From: Methanobacteriota archaeon
Lineage (GTDB): Archaea > Thermoplasmatota > Poseidoniia > Poseidoniales > Thalassarchaeaceae
Reading direction: 5' to 3'
Assembly: GCA_002683155.1 (NCBI GenBank)
Contig: NYST01000029.1
Location: 1 to 9,305, forward strand
DNA length: 9,305 nt
Shown: positions 1 through 7,102 of the stretch, in pieces
How the letters are laid out: every line of letters begins with the position of its first letter
Position numbering within the stretch: position 1 is the stretch's first letter
Program-made: the position numbers and the translations under genes
The notes under the pieces: model-generated
Databases searched by the model: none
Told to the model about the DNA's origin: nothing
What the model saw: only the letters and a program-made list of their open reading frames with translations

Positions 1-570
1 ATGAACTTCCTCCCTGATGTTTGGGTGACTTGTGATGTCTGCAAGGGAAAACGATACACAAGAGAGACCCTCGAGGTCAAATGGAGGGGTAAGACAATTC
101 ACGATATTCTAGAGATGAGCGTGGACGAGGCATGTGAGTTTTTCGAGAATCAACCGAGGATACACAAAATCGTCCAGACTGTCCGTGACGTTGGTCTTGG
201 TTACATCCGTTTGGGACAGCCTGCAACCACGCTATCAGGAGGAGAGGCTCAGAGAGTCAAACTCTCTACTGAGCTCCATAAGACTCCAAGAAAGCACACC
301 TTCTACATTCTCGACGAACCGACCACAGGACTGGCTCTTTCCGATGTACACCAGCTCATAGAGGTACTACTCAGATTGCGGCGCAATGGACATACGGTGA
401 TAGTCATCGAGCATCATTTAGACGTAATCAAGTGCGCGGATTGGATTATTGATCTCGGTCCGGAGGGAGGCGAGCTAGGAGGAGAAGTAGTGGTAGCCGG
501 ACCCCCCCAGGAAGTAGCTAGGGAGCCCGGCAGCTATACAGGACAACATCTGACGGACATAATCTCATAG
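1..570 (+). CDS. uvrA: UvrA, excinuclease ABC subunit A (C-terminal 189 residues; 5' end outside window)
   Basis: This is the C-terminal part of UvrA, the ABC-type ATPase that finds bulky DNA lesions and hands them to UvrB in nucleotide excision repair. Visible residues: the last two cysteines of the second zinc module (C11, C14 in C-D-V-C-K-G-K-R-Y), the ABC signature L-S-G-G-E-A-Q at 78-84, Walker B with I-L-D-E-P at 103-107, and the H-loop histidine H138 in I-E-H-H. The ending, D-L-G-P-E-G-G followed by S-Y-T-G, is the usual UvrA C terminus. The ATG at position 1 is not the start: UvrA is normally about 940 residues, and this Met is the internal Met of the conserved M-x-F-L-P-D-V stretch after the signature half-site. 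One oddity is Ala112 after T-T-G-L, where UvrA proteins usually have His. In archaea UvrABC is of bacterial origin by transfer (established knowledge). Identity is secure. Confidence 0.97.
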   Translation: MNFLPDVWVTCDVCKGKRYTRETLEVKWRGKTIHDILEMSVDEACEFFENQPRIHKIVQTVRDVGLGYIRLGQPATTLSGGEAQRVKLSTELHKTPRKHTFYILDEPTTGLALSDVHQLIEVLLRLRRNGHTVIVIEHHLDVIKCADWIIDLGPEGGELGGEVVVAGPPQEVAREPGSYTGQHLTDIIS

Positions 571-614
571 TTTTCAGGCCAACACTTGAGAAGGTCGCCA
601 CTAACCGAGATTCA

Positions 615-1376
615 ATGTACCGCTCTGGGAACCCAGCACTGAATGAATCAACCTTCGAAAAATCCGCATATGAGGGCACATCGTGGTGGGAAGACTACGA
701 ATCAAACATGATGACGATAGAGGGAGTCGCCGAGAAGACAGGGATCCTCCTTCTAATCACTGCCATCACAGCGTTGGCCACTGCATTCTCGATGCCCGAA
801 AGTGCCCCATTGATTGTAGTAGGCGGTCTAGGCGGTTTTATTGTAGCATTGATGATAATATTTTCTGGCTCCATGAATCCTATGCTAATTTGCTCGTACG
901 CTGCTCTGGAGGGTCTAGTGATTGGAGTATTCACATATGCCGTCGAAGTAGGGCTTGACCTTCCCGGAGCTGGAATAGTAGCTGCCATATTGACGTTCAT
1001 GATATTGGGGGGAATGCTTGCGATATATCGCGCTGGGCTAATTAGTTGGGACAGAAACCTGGCAATTGCGGTTGGGTCCGCTGTTTTTGCTATCATCATG
1101 ATCTATATCTTCTCAGCCATAGGGTCTGTAACCGGTTGGTTCCATATCCCATATATCCACGGCTCTGGACCTGTTGGAATCGCCTTCTCACTATTCGTCA
1201 TCGGGATAGGTGCGCTCTGCTTGGTGGCAGATTTCGATTTTATCGAGAGGGGGGTTCAGAGAGGGGCTCCGAAGCAGTTGGAGTGGAGAGCCGCTTTCGG
1301 ATTGATGGTAACCCTAATTTGGCTATACTTGGAGATACTGAAGTTGCTGGCAAAGATTGCAGCATCGAGGCGTTAG
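615..1376 (+). CDS. Bax inhibitor-1/YccA-like seven-helix membrane protein
   Basis: A 253-residue integral membrane protein resembling the YccA-like branch of the Bax inhibitor-1 superfamily, known mostly from bacteria. About seven hydrophobic helices are visible near residues 43-59, 65-83, 90-109, 118-139, 148-170, 188-206 and 225-246. Family-like marks are S-G-N-P near the N terminus (4-7), M-T-I-E-G-V-x-x-K-T-G before helix 1, W/M-N-P after helix 2, and the C-terminal A-F-G-L-M-V-T-L-I-W-L-Y-L-E. In related BI-1 proteins two acidic residues near helices 6 and 7 form a pH-sensitive latch for calcium leak; D206/D208 and E240 are candidates here (inference). The ATG at 615 is preferred over Met32/33 because it keeps the conserved S-G-N-P segment; only a weak GAG lies 5 bases upstream. 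It starts 44 bases after uvrA and ends 3 bases before the exporter gene, so it probably shares a transcript with the latter. Physiological role unknown. Confidence 0.88.
   Translation: MYRSGNPALNESTFEKSAYEGTSWWEDYESNMMTIEGVAEKTGILLLITAITALATAFSMPESAPLIVVGGLGGFIVALMIIFSGSMNPMLICSYAALEGLVIGVFTYAVEVGLDLPGAGIVAAILTFMILGGMLAIYRAGLISWDRNLAIAVGSAVFAIIMIYIFSAIGSVTGWFHIPYIHGSGPVGIAFSLFVIGIGALCLVADFDFIERGVQRGAPKQLEWRAAFGLMVTLIWLYLEILKLLAKIAASRR
1367..1370 (+). promoter_or_regulatory. Probable ribosome binding site (GAGG) for the LysE-type gene
   Basis: GAGG lies inside the last codons of the preceding gene, with 9 bases between it and the ATG at 1380. It supports the 1380 start and suggests translational coupling of the two membrane protein genes. 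The motif is short and could be chance. Confidence 0.4.
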
Positions 1377-1379
1377 GTA

Positions 1380-2018
1380 ATGCAAATTGATCTAATTTTG
1401 ACCCTAGCAGCAGCAGGGGTTGCTCTCGGGCTTATCGAGGGTATTCGTCCCGGGCCACTACTAACAATGGTCATCCGTGAGACTCTCTCTGGGGGCTGGC
1501 CTGCTGGAGCAAGAGCCGCATCCGCGCCGATTTTTACCGATGGACCACTAATTATTGTCAGCATTTTCCTATCGGGCTGGATTGCAGAACAGCCTTCTAT
1601 CCTATTCTTGATCTCAATACTTGGAGCGACCTTCTTGCTCTGGTTCGGAATCGATTGCTTCAGAATCGATCTCCCGAATTCAGAAATTTCACAAATGGCT
1701 GTCTCAGGCTCGTTTAGAAGGGGGTTGTTGACCAATCTTCTAAACCCAAATGTCTACGTATTCTGGTTTCTCATAGGCGGACCTCTAATGGCCTCCGCCG
1801 CAGACAAGGAACCACTAGCACCAGTCGCATACGCCCTTTCTTTCCTCGTATCTATAATCATAGTGAAGGTCACAATAGCTTATTTCTTTCATCGTACAAG
1901 GGGAAGACTAACACCAAGGGGGTATCGCATAGCACTTGCAATATGCGGCATCGGTATGTTCGTATTCGCAACTGGGTTTGCCTACCAGGCATATGAGCTA
2001 GTGCCAGAGATATTCTGA
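1380..2018 (+). CDS. LysE/RhtB family translocator (amino acid or small-molecule exporter)
   Basis: A 212-residue protein of the LysE/RhtB exporter superfamily, whose studied members expel amino acids or related small metabolites across the cytoplasmic membrane. Six hydrophobic segments are visible near 5-25, 45-68, 72-90, 118-138, 146-169 and 183-203. Family marks are G-x-R-P-G-P at 21-26 in helix 1, a G-x-x-A-G region followed by acidic D54 near helix 2, and the strongly conserved N-L-L-N-P-N at 119-124 at the start of helix 4, followed by an aromatic Y-x-F-W. Length is typical for the family (about 200-215). The substrate cannot be told from sequence. It begins 3 bases after the Bax-inhibitor-like gene, so both are likely co-transcribed, and it ends 6 bases from the stop of the convergent lipoprotein gene, leaving no room for a separate terminator. 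Confidence 0.9.
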   Translation: MQIDLILTLAAAGVALGLIEGIRPGPLLTMVIRETLSGGWPAGARAASAPIFTDGPLIIVSIFLSGWIAEQPSILFLISILGATFLLWFGIDCFRIDLPNSEISQMAVSGSFRRGLLTNLLNPNVYVFWFLIGGPLMASAADKEPLAPVAYALSFLVSIIIVKVTIAYFFHRTRGRLTPRGYRIALAICGIGMFVFATGFAYQAYELVPEIF

Positions 2019-2024
2019 CCGCAA

Positions 2025-3470
2025 TCACAGAGTGCTGGGACCGCCTATTGGCATTGCCTGCAACGGCACACCCGCTCGTAATGAGGGACCTATCGAAATT
2101 GTCCCATATATTCCTTGGTCCACTAAGTTGTGAGAGAGCCCGAACCATGGCCGTCCATGCGCATCGACAAGTATGTCGATGAAGTCTCCGAATCCACCGC
2201 ATCTGTTGTAACCGCAGTCAGCAGTTGTATCCAATGGATCATCCATTCCATTGACCTGAACAGTTGTGATAAGTGGCATCGAGCTGAATGCATCAGTGAT
2301 CATTCCGATGTATCCATTCCAATTGTCCCCACCGGAATCACCGATATATGCAAATGCAACCATACCCGAGTCACCTGCGGCAATTGCTGGGAAACCTGTT
2401 CCATTCAATCCGGCCGGAGGGGCAATCATCAGTGGATCACTCCAACTCTCGCCCTCATCTCTGGAATAGCTGTAGTAAGGCATATTGTCAGATCCCATCC
2501 ACATTGCATGGACGTTATCGTCCTCGTCTGGATATACCTGCGCCTCCTCGAAATTCCAAGTATCAGCAGTGCCGGTTGTTCCGGTTGGAAGTGGATGCTC
2601 CGTCCAAGTTAGACCACCATTAGAACTTCTGAAAATCGAGTAACCTTCTCCATCACAACCGGGATTTCCCCGATAGAAGTTTCCATTGTTGGAACCTACC
2701 ATATGACCGGTCAGACCACCGCTGTTGCAGTCCGTAGGAGCACCGGGGACTTCTGGCCCCCAAGTCGCCCCCCCGTCATTGCTGGTAGAGCAAACCGGGT
2801 AGGGATAGTTCCCATTGACACAGAATACCCATGTAGTTTCGTGGAAAAGTGCATTGTATGGAGAAGAGGCAATGGTCTGGTGATCCTGAACCGACCAACC
2901 CGTGGCTGGAGTTGGCCCAATCCAAGTACTGCCCTCGTTATCAGACCATTCGACAGTCATACCGAGAAGTGCATGCATGTCGAACTTCATGATCCTATCA
3001 GTCCAGGGATCAACATACACGTAGGGATCGTTGCTATTGGGTACTGGCAAGAGTGCACTGTACACATCTTGGCAACTATATTCTGAAATACTAGTCATTC
3101 CGATAAGCCCGCTACACTGAACAATCGCCGTCGATCCAGCGACCCCATTTCCCCAGCTGCTCATGTACAGATTATCTTGAGAGGTAATCCCGATGGTCGG
3201 TTCAAAGGTTGAGAAACCAATCCCGTAATACGTCCCTATGGAGCATACCGGAGTATTCCCGCCTGTTAGATTCCCAACTCCCGGACTCATGGTTGCATCA
3301 GTAGCATTCGCAAAGTGGTACCAAGTAGTGTTACTAATCGTTCCACCTTGCTCAGAGCATAAAGAATCAAACAGACTCACTTCGGTAGAACCCTCCTCCT
3401 CAGATCCAAAGCATCCACTAATTGAGGACATTATTAGTAGCAAAACCATGCTTAAAGAAGCAGCACGCAC
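2025..3470 (-). CDS. Secreted lipoprotein with sialidase-like Asp-box (BNR) beta-propeller
   Basis: A 481-residue exported lipoprotein. Residues 1-20 form a lipoprotein signal peptide: Arg2, a hydrophobic core, and the lipobox I-S-G-C with Cys20 as the lipidation site, followed by an acidic linker (S-E-E-E-G). Four Asp-box motifs, S-x-D/N-x-G-x-T/S-W, are seen at 176-183, 230-237, 282-289 and 336-343, as in BNR/sialidase-type beta-propellers. The F/Y-R-I-P motif of active sialidases is not visible and no arginine triad can be assigned, so catalysis on sialic acid should not be assumed; glycan or protein binding is as likely. Ten cysteines follow Cys20, an even number suiting disulfides outside the cell. 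The start is GTG at 3470; ATG at 3449 (Met8) is possible, but only the longer form has a positive N-terminal residue. Divergent from the subtilase gene across 70 bases, convergent with the exporter. Confidence 0.85.
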   Translation of the reverse strand: MRAASLSMVLLLIMSSISGCFGSEEEGSTEVSLFDSLCSEQGGTISNTTWYHFANATDATMSPGVGNLTGGNTPVCSIGTYYGIGFSTFEPTIGITSQDNLYMSSWGNGVAGSTAIVQCSGLIGMTSISEYSCQDVYSALLPVPNSNDPYVYVDPWTDRIMKFDMHALLGMTVEWSDNEGSTWIGPTPATGWSVQDHQTIASSPYNALFHETTWVFCVNGNYPYPVCSTSNDGGATWGPEVPGAPTDCNSGGLTGHMVGSNNGNFYRGNPGCDGEGYSIFRSSNGGLTWTEHPLPTGTTGTADTWNFEEAQVYPDEDDNVHAMWMGSDNMPYYSYSRDEGESWSDPLMIAPPAGLNGTGFPAIAAGDSGMVAFAYIGDSGGDNWNGYIGMITDAFSSMPLITTVQVNGMDDPLDTTADCGYNRCGGFGDFIDILVDAHGRPWFGLSHNLVDQGIYGTISIGPSLRAGVPLQAMPIGGPSTL

Positions 3471-3540
3471 GATATAGCGGCCTAGCCATCCCTACATCAG
3501 TTGAACGGATAGTTGTGGAATCGAGGATCGCCAAGGGGTT
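3471..3540. promoter_or_regulatory. Divergent intergenic region, presumed promoters of lipoprotein and subtilase genes
   Basis: These 70 bases separate two start codons on opposite strands, so promoters for both genes must lie here or reach into the coding sequence. The only TATA-like string is GATATAG at 3471-3477, about 64 bases before the subtilase start; no good BRE/TATA match is placed properly for the lipoprotein. The assignment is by position rather than by motif. Confidence 0.45.
3533..3538 (+). promoter_or_regulatory. Possible ribosome binding site (AAGGGG) for the subtilase
   Basis: AAGGGG sits 2 bases before the TTG at 3541 and 5 bases before the TTG at 3544, so it favours 3544 over 3541. 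The GTG at 3559 would be 20 bases away, outside normal spacing. It is the main argument for a TTG start, but the match to a Shine-Dalgarno sequence is imperfect. Confidence 0.35.
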
Positions 3541-6030
3541 TTGTTGAAATCACACGACGTGAACCGGGAATTCGTGAGACATCTCGCATTCTTACTGATC
3601 ACCCTCGTTATTAGTGGTCCAGGATCTATTGGCGTTATTGAGAATTCACGGACGATAGATATCACGAAGATGAGCTCTGAACTGGTAGATATGCTCGATT
3701 CAGAGGATGACTTAGAGGCAATAGTCCACTTTCATGAATCTCCAGGAGACATGACATGGCGAGGAGTCGAAACCATTGGTATCGAACTAATCTCAGAGAT
3801 GAGTGTACTCGATGGAGGACTAGTCACAGGCAGTGCTGGAGAGATTGCAGAACTATCAACAAGGTCGTTCGTCAGACACATCGAGGCCAATGTCCCAATC
3901 GAGCACTTCTATCTCCCAGGTGATCAGGAAGACTACGAGTCAATGATGCATGAGACTGTAAATTGGGTCAATGCTAGTCTAGCTTGGCATAGAGCGATTA
4001 TTGGTACTGACGGAGTACTCAAGACCGAGAGCGACCTTTCACTATCCGAATATGATGGGAAGGGGGCTACTGCAGTGGATCTCGACACAGGGATTGATGG
4101 GGAGCATCCAGACTTCGATTGTGGAGAACCATGGTCCGGTGAGAAGCTGATTTGGTCAGCGAAGTGGACAGGTTTGGCATGGGTCGACGCTCCAAACTGT
4201 AACTCGGATACGTCCAGTGGCCACGGAACACACGTAGGCGGGACCATTGCAGGAAACGGCGACGCTTCGGGGGGTAGGAGATTAGGTACTGCGAAGGGCG
4301 CCACGATTGTAGCCTTGGGAACTGGTGATGGGGCCTCGATATTCGCAGCAGTAGAAGGCCTCGAATGGACCTATGAGCACAGTAGACCCGGACTAAACGA
4401 TTTCAATATTCGAGTTGTATCCAATTCATGGGGCACGAACGGAGATTACAACCCATCGAATGCAGTCACGTTACTGACTGATATGCTAACATATGACAAC
4501 GATGTAGCAGTAATCTTCGCAGCTTCAAACAGTGGTGGTAGCGGGGAAGAGTCTGATGACGATCTCAGGACGAACGTGTACGCAAATACTCCCTCCGCGA
4601 TTTCAGTTGCCGCTCTGGTCCATCAAGGGGACGCAGTGACATCATTCTCCAGTAGAGGCTGGACCACGCAACAGCACACATGGCCGGATATCGGTGCTCC
4701 CGGCAGGAACATCTGGGCTACAGCACCACGGGCGACGGCAATTGATGCATCGACCAGAACTCAAGGAGATTTGTACTATATGGCCATCTCCGGAACTAGC
4801 ATGGCCACACCACACATAGGTGGTATAGCTACACTATTGCTAGCAGCCGCTCCTTCCCTGGGTGTAGCAGATTACCAAGTCGAGGATCACGACCATCTGG
4901 AAAGTCTGTACTTCAATGACTCCGCGAAGGGAATACAATTCGATAACTGGGACGATAGAAACGAATCTAGAGTACATGAGATCGAGTTGATTCTTGAATT
5001 AACCTCACATTATTCACTTCTAAAAAACTCCTGTGAAGAAGGAAATGACGAGGACCCATGTAATGACATTCCACAGGAATGCTACGTCTCGGAGAATACC
5101 GACAGGTGTCACGACTGGAGGGTAGGGCACGGACTTGTCGATACGGATAGGGCATTGGCTCTCTCCCGGACCGTACAAGTAATGAGAGATCCCGATGAGG
5201 ACGGATTTTTGGACTTCCCCCAAGTCACAGTCTGGGATGCATTCGAGCACTATGAGGATATCATGGTAACTCGCGAATTACCACTTGAGACAGACCAGCT
5301 GAAGCATGCATGGAAAGGTGAGTGGAGCCACTTCAACAACGGACCGACGAGTACCTTCGGAACTTACGCAACCGAGGATAGGCACTATGTTTGGGTGCCG
5401 AATGGAACTTATGAGATGCAGGTTGCCTTCAGCTCTCTCGATTGGGACTCCAACACTGCCCAAGTAGCTCAAATTAGGCCAAACGTCGATCTTGGCTCTG
5501 ATGGTGATGACGATGCTCAGGGCCAGGGAACAATAGTGGGAGACACCATCTATATCGCCCTCGATGTGGAACCGGAGCACTGGGGGAAGTGGGCCGAGTT
5601 CGATGTCACTGGTACTGCAATTTCCCTCCCAATAACGGGTATTCTATCTGGTTCGGAGTTTATGGAACCAAGGGTTCCCTACACATTCGACGTATTGCTG
5701 ACTCTGGATGTTTCTAAGCAGCAGACGGTAGAGATCCCACTTAGGAATGATGGGTACTCCGACCTTGATCCGGCACAACCATCCGATTTCTATGATCCTG
5801 AATCTTCGTTCGACCTTCTCATGGTCCGACCGGTATATGATGAGAGTCTGATTCCTGAGTACGAAGCAGACTCGTTCCTTTCTGGGAAGGCGAAGTCTGT
5901 AGCATTACCATTTTTGGGTTTGGGTGCGTCTCTAATCCTACTGGTATTATTCGTCGGCCTGCTATTTAGGGTTAAAGATCGGACGAGATACGAGGAAGAG
6001 TCCATACAAGCCGTGATACTAGACCAGTAG
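3541..6030 (+). CDS. Secreted subtilisin-like serine protease (S8) with C-terminal membrane anchor
   Basis: An 829-residue subtilase, predicted to act outside the cell. Order: signal segment about 11-31; I9-like propeptide about 38-123; catalytic domain about 170-545; beta-rich region about 575-770; membrane helix about 786-809 followed by a basic, then acidic cytoplasmic tail. Catalytic residues are all present: D182 (D-L-D-T-G-I-D), H228 (G-H-G-T-H-V-G-G), oxyanion N330 (A-A-S-N-S-G-G) and S420 (G-T-S-M-A-T-P-H). Between the Ser motif and the closing G-H-G-L-V-D-T-D-R-A-L (529-539) lies an unusual insertion, about 443-526, with C498, C507, C514 and C523. A D-P-D-E-D-G calcium-loop-like motif starts at 550. 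No ATG is available: TTG 3541, TTG 3544 and GTG 3559 are candidates; the GTG would give the most standard signal peptide, M-N-R-E-F-V-R-H. Substrate unknown; it may process surface proteins or degrade external protein. Confidence 0.95.
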   Translation: MLKSHDVNREFVRHLAFLLITLVISGPGSIGVIENSRTIDITKMSSELVDMLDSEDDLEAIVHFHESPGDMTWRGVETIGIELISEMSVLDGGLVTGSAGEIAELSTRSFVRHIEANVPIEHFYLPGDQEDYESMMHETVNWVNASLAWHRAIIGTDGVLKTESDLSLSEYDGKGATAVDLDTGIDGEHPDFDCGEPWSGEKLIWSAKWTGLAWVDAPNCNSDTSSGHGTHVGGTIAGNGDASGGRRLGTAKGATIVALGTGDGASIFAAVEGLEWTYEHSRPGLNDFNIRVVSNSWGTNGDYNPSNAVTLLTDMLTYDNDVAVIFAASNSGGSGEESDDDLRTNVYANTPSAISVAALVHQGDAVTSFSSRGWTTQQHTWPDIGAPGRNIWATAPRATAIDASTRTQGDLYYMAISGTSMATPHIGGIATLLLAAAPSLGVADYQVEDHDHLESLYFNDSAKGIQFDNWDDRNESRVHEIELILELTSHYSLLKNSCEEGNDEDPCNDIPQECYVSENTDRCHDWRVGHGLVDTDRALALSRTVQVMRDPDEDGFLDFPQVTVWDAFEHYEDIMVTRELPLETDQLKHAWKGEWSHFNNGPTSTFGTYATEDRHYVWVPNGTYEMQVAFSSLDWDSNTAQVAQIRPNVDLGSDGDDDAQGQGTIVGDTIYIALDVEPEHWGKWAEFDVTGTAISLPITGILSGSEFMEPRVPYTFDVLLTLDVSKQQTVEIPLRNDGYSDLDPAQPSDFYDPESSFDLLMVRPVYDESLIPEYEADSFLSGKAKSVALPFLGLGASLILLVLFVGLLFRVKDRTRYEEESIQAVILDQ

Positions 6031-6063
6031 TGACTGGTTGAATCCCAATCACTTCCAGTCATT
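6029..6063. terminator. Possible bidirectional hairpin between convergent genes
   Basis: TGACTGG at 6031-6037 pairs with CCAGTCA at 6055-6061, extended by a G-T wobble and one A-T pair, with a 17-base loop. An alternative smaller stem pairs ACCAGT (6023-6028) with ACTGGT (6033-6038). Both span the stop codons of the subtilase and the reductase. No T-run follows on either strand, so termination is only suggested by position and symmetry. Confidence 0.25.
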
Positions 6064-7065
6064 CTCAAGAATGGGCGATACTGTGTCTATGACCGAAACT
6101 CGGGCCTCTTTCCAGCTCATCCCCAGATCCCTCTGGGCAGGGGAAGCATCCCAGAACAGCCTTTTACCCAAGTGCATCCTTGCCCAAGAAAGGCTAACCT
6201 TTGGATGGAATATTGAGACGATTAGGGATAGAGAGTAGGGGAGCTGTCGCGTTGGAATCCTCAATGATGGATTCTCAGATTTTATTGCCTTAGCTATATC
6301 CTTCCACCACATTTGTCCTGAGACAACCAGGTACCTTCCGCCATCCTCTCCCTTGGTCAGAGCCCTGACATGAGCCTCAGCAACATCCCTAACATCGACT
6401 ATACTGATATGCATGGGGATCACGAAGGGTATCTCACGCCTTAGAAGCATCATTAGAAATGAAGGACTTCCATTGAGATGCCTCTTTGACAACGGAGGCC
6501 CTAGCACAACGCAGGGGTTGATGGTCACCATACGGACCGAACCTTCCTTCCTCGCATGCCATTCTCTGACCAGCCTCTCAGCACTATATTTCGCCAATCC
6601 ATATGGATTTTCTTTTATTGTCGCGTCATCAGCCCACGTTTCCGTCGTCAGAGTTTGACCATCCTCCCACTTGCTTGGCCTGATTGCTGCAGTTGAGGAG
6701 GTGTGAACCAGACACTTCACCGTGTCCGCTGAATCAATTGCTTCTAGGACGTTTTTCGTTCCAACCACACTGGGATCGATGATTTTCTCCTGAGCCATAT
6801 TTGATTTCAGCACGACAGCTGCTGCGGTATGTATTACGTATTTGCAACCAGAAATAGCCCTATGTACCGAATCCCTCTGAAGCAGATCCATTTCTACAAT
6901 TTCCAAACTACCCCCATCTGCAATCACCATCTCCCTCAGATGCTTCACTCTTTCTGGATCAGATAGGTTCCTAACTGTCGCTCTAACATTCCTACCTTTG
7001 GAAAGTAAGTTGGAAACAATGTGGCTCCCAATGTAGCCACTAGCCCCTGTTACAACTACAACCAT
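6049..7065 (-). CDS. NAD(P)-dependent extended SDR, dihydroflavonol-4-reductase-like / epimerase family
   Basis: A 338-residue Rossmann-fold oxidoreductase of the extended short-chain dehydrogenase/reductase superfamily, nearest in style to dihydroflavonol-reductase-like, 3-beta-hydroxysteroid-dehydrogenase-like and sugar-epimerase proteins. Nucleotide-binding T-G-A-S-G-Y-I-G is at 6-13 (G7, G10, G13). Arg32 in A-T-V-R-N sits where the NADPH-selecting arginine of this group lies, suggesting NADP preference (inference). The catalytic set is S123/S124 (H-T-S-S), Y155 and K159 (Y-G-L-A-K). N-P-C-V-V-L-G-P at 183-190 and V-D-V-R-D-V-A-E-A-H at 223-232 are typical later motifs. The ATG at 7065 directly precedes the glycine motif and needs no alternative. 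The gene follows the MMPL transporter by 37 bases on the same strand, so the two may be co-transcribed; a weak ATTTAG about 20-25 bases before the ATG might instead serve a leaderless promoter. The substrate cannot be assigned: a sugar nucleotide, aldehyde or isoprenoid alcohol are all possible. Confidence 0.9.
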   Translation of the reverse strand: MVVVVTGASGYIGSHIVSNLLSKGRNVRATVRNLSDPERVKHLREMVIADGGSLEIVEMDLLQRDSVHRAISGCKYVIHTAAAVVLKSNMAQEKIIDPSVVGTKNVLEAIDSADTVKCLVHTSSTAAIRPSKWEDGQTLTTETWADDATIKENPYGLAKYSAERLVREWHARKEGSVRMVTINPCVVLGPPLSKRHLNGSPSFLMMLLRREIPFVIPMHISIVDVRDVAEAHVRALTKGEDGGRYLVVSGQMWWKDIAKAIKSENPSLRIPTRQLPYSLSLIVSIFHPKVSLSWARMHLGKRLFWDASPAQRDLGMSWKEARVSVIDTVSPILENDWK

Positions 7066-7102
7066 GGACTAACCAGAGGCTTTCCTAAATTGAGGTTATC
7101 CA

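Noticed and set aside
1..3. ATG at the first base as the start of a short 189-residue protein
   Set aside because: The sequence matches the UvrA C terminus in mid-domain, and the Met is an internal residue of a conserved stretch; the gene is cut by the window edge.
695..1099. 134-codon open frame on the minus strand
   Set aside because: It lies wholly inside the Bax-inhibitor-like gene in antisense. Its composition is that of a reverse-read membrane protein gene and it shows no family motif.
1373..1735. 120-codon open frame on the minus strand
   Set aside because: It is a shadow of the LysE-type gene, overlapping its conserved first helices.
2130..2612. 160-codon open frame on the plus strand
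   Set aside because: It is antisense to the lipoprotein gene, whose signal peptide and four Asp boxes establish the real frame.
2025..3470. Active exo-alpha-sialidase
   Set aside because: Asp boxes only show the propeller fold; the F/Y-R-I-P motif and arginine triad could not be found, so no activity is claimed.
3933..4304. 123-codon open frame on the minus strand
   Set aside because: It is antisense to the subtilase segment that holds the catalytic Asp and His motifs; it has no recognisable motif.
7066..7102. Separate promoter for the reductase gene
   Set aside because: Only a weak ATTTAG string is present without a clear BRE element, and the same-strand transporter ends just 37 bases upstream, so co-transcription is at least as likely.
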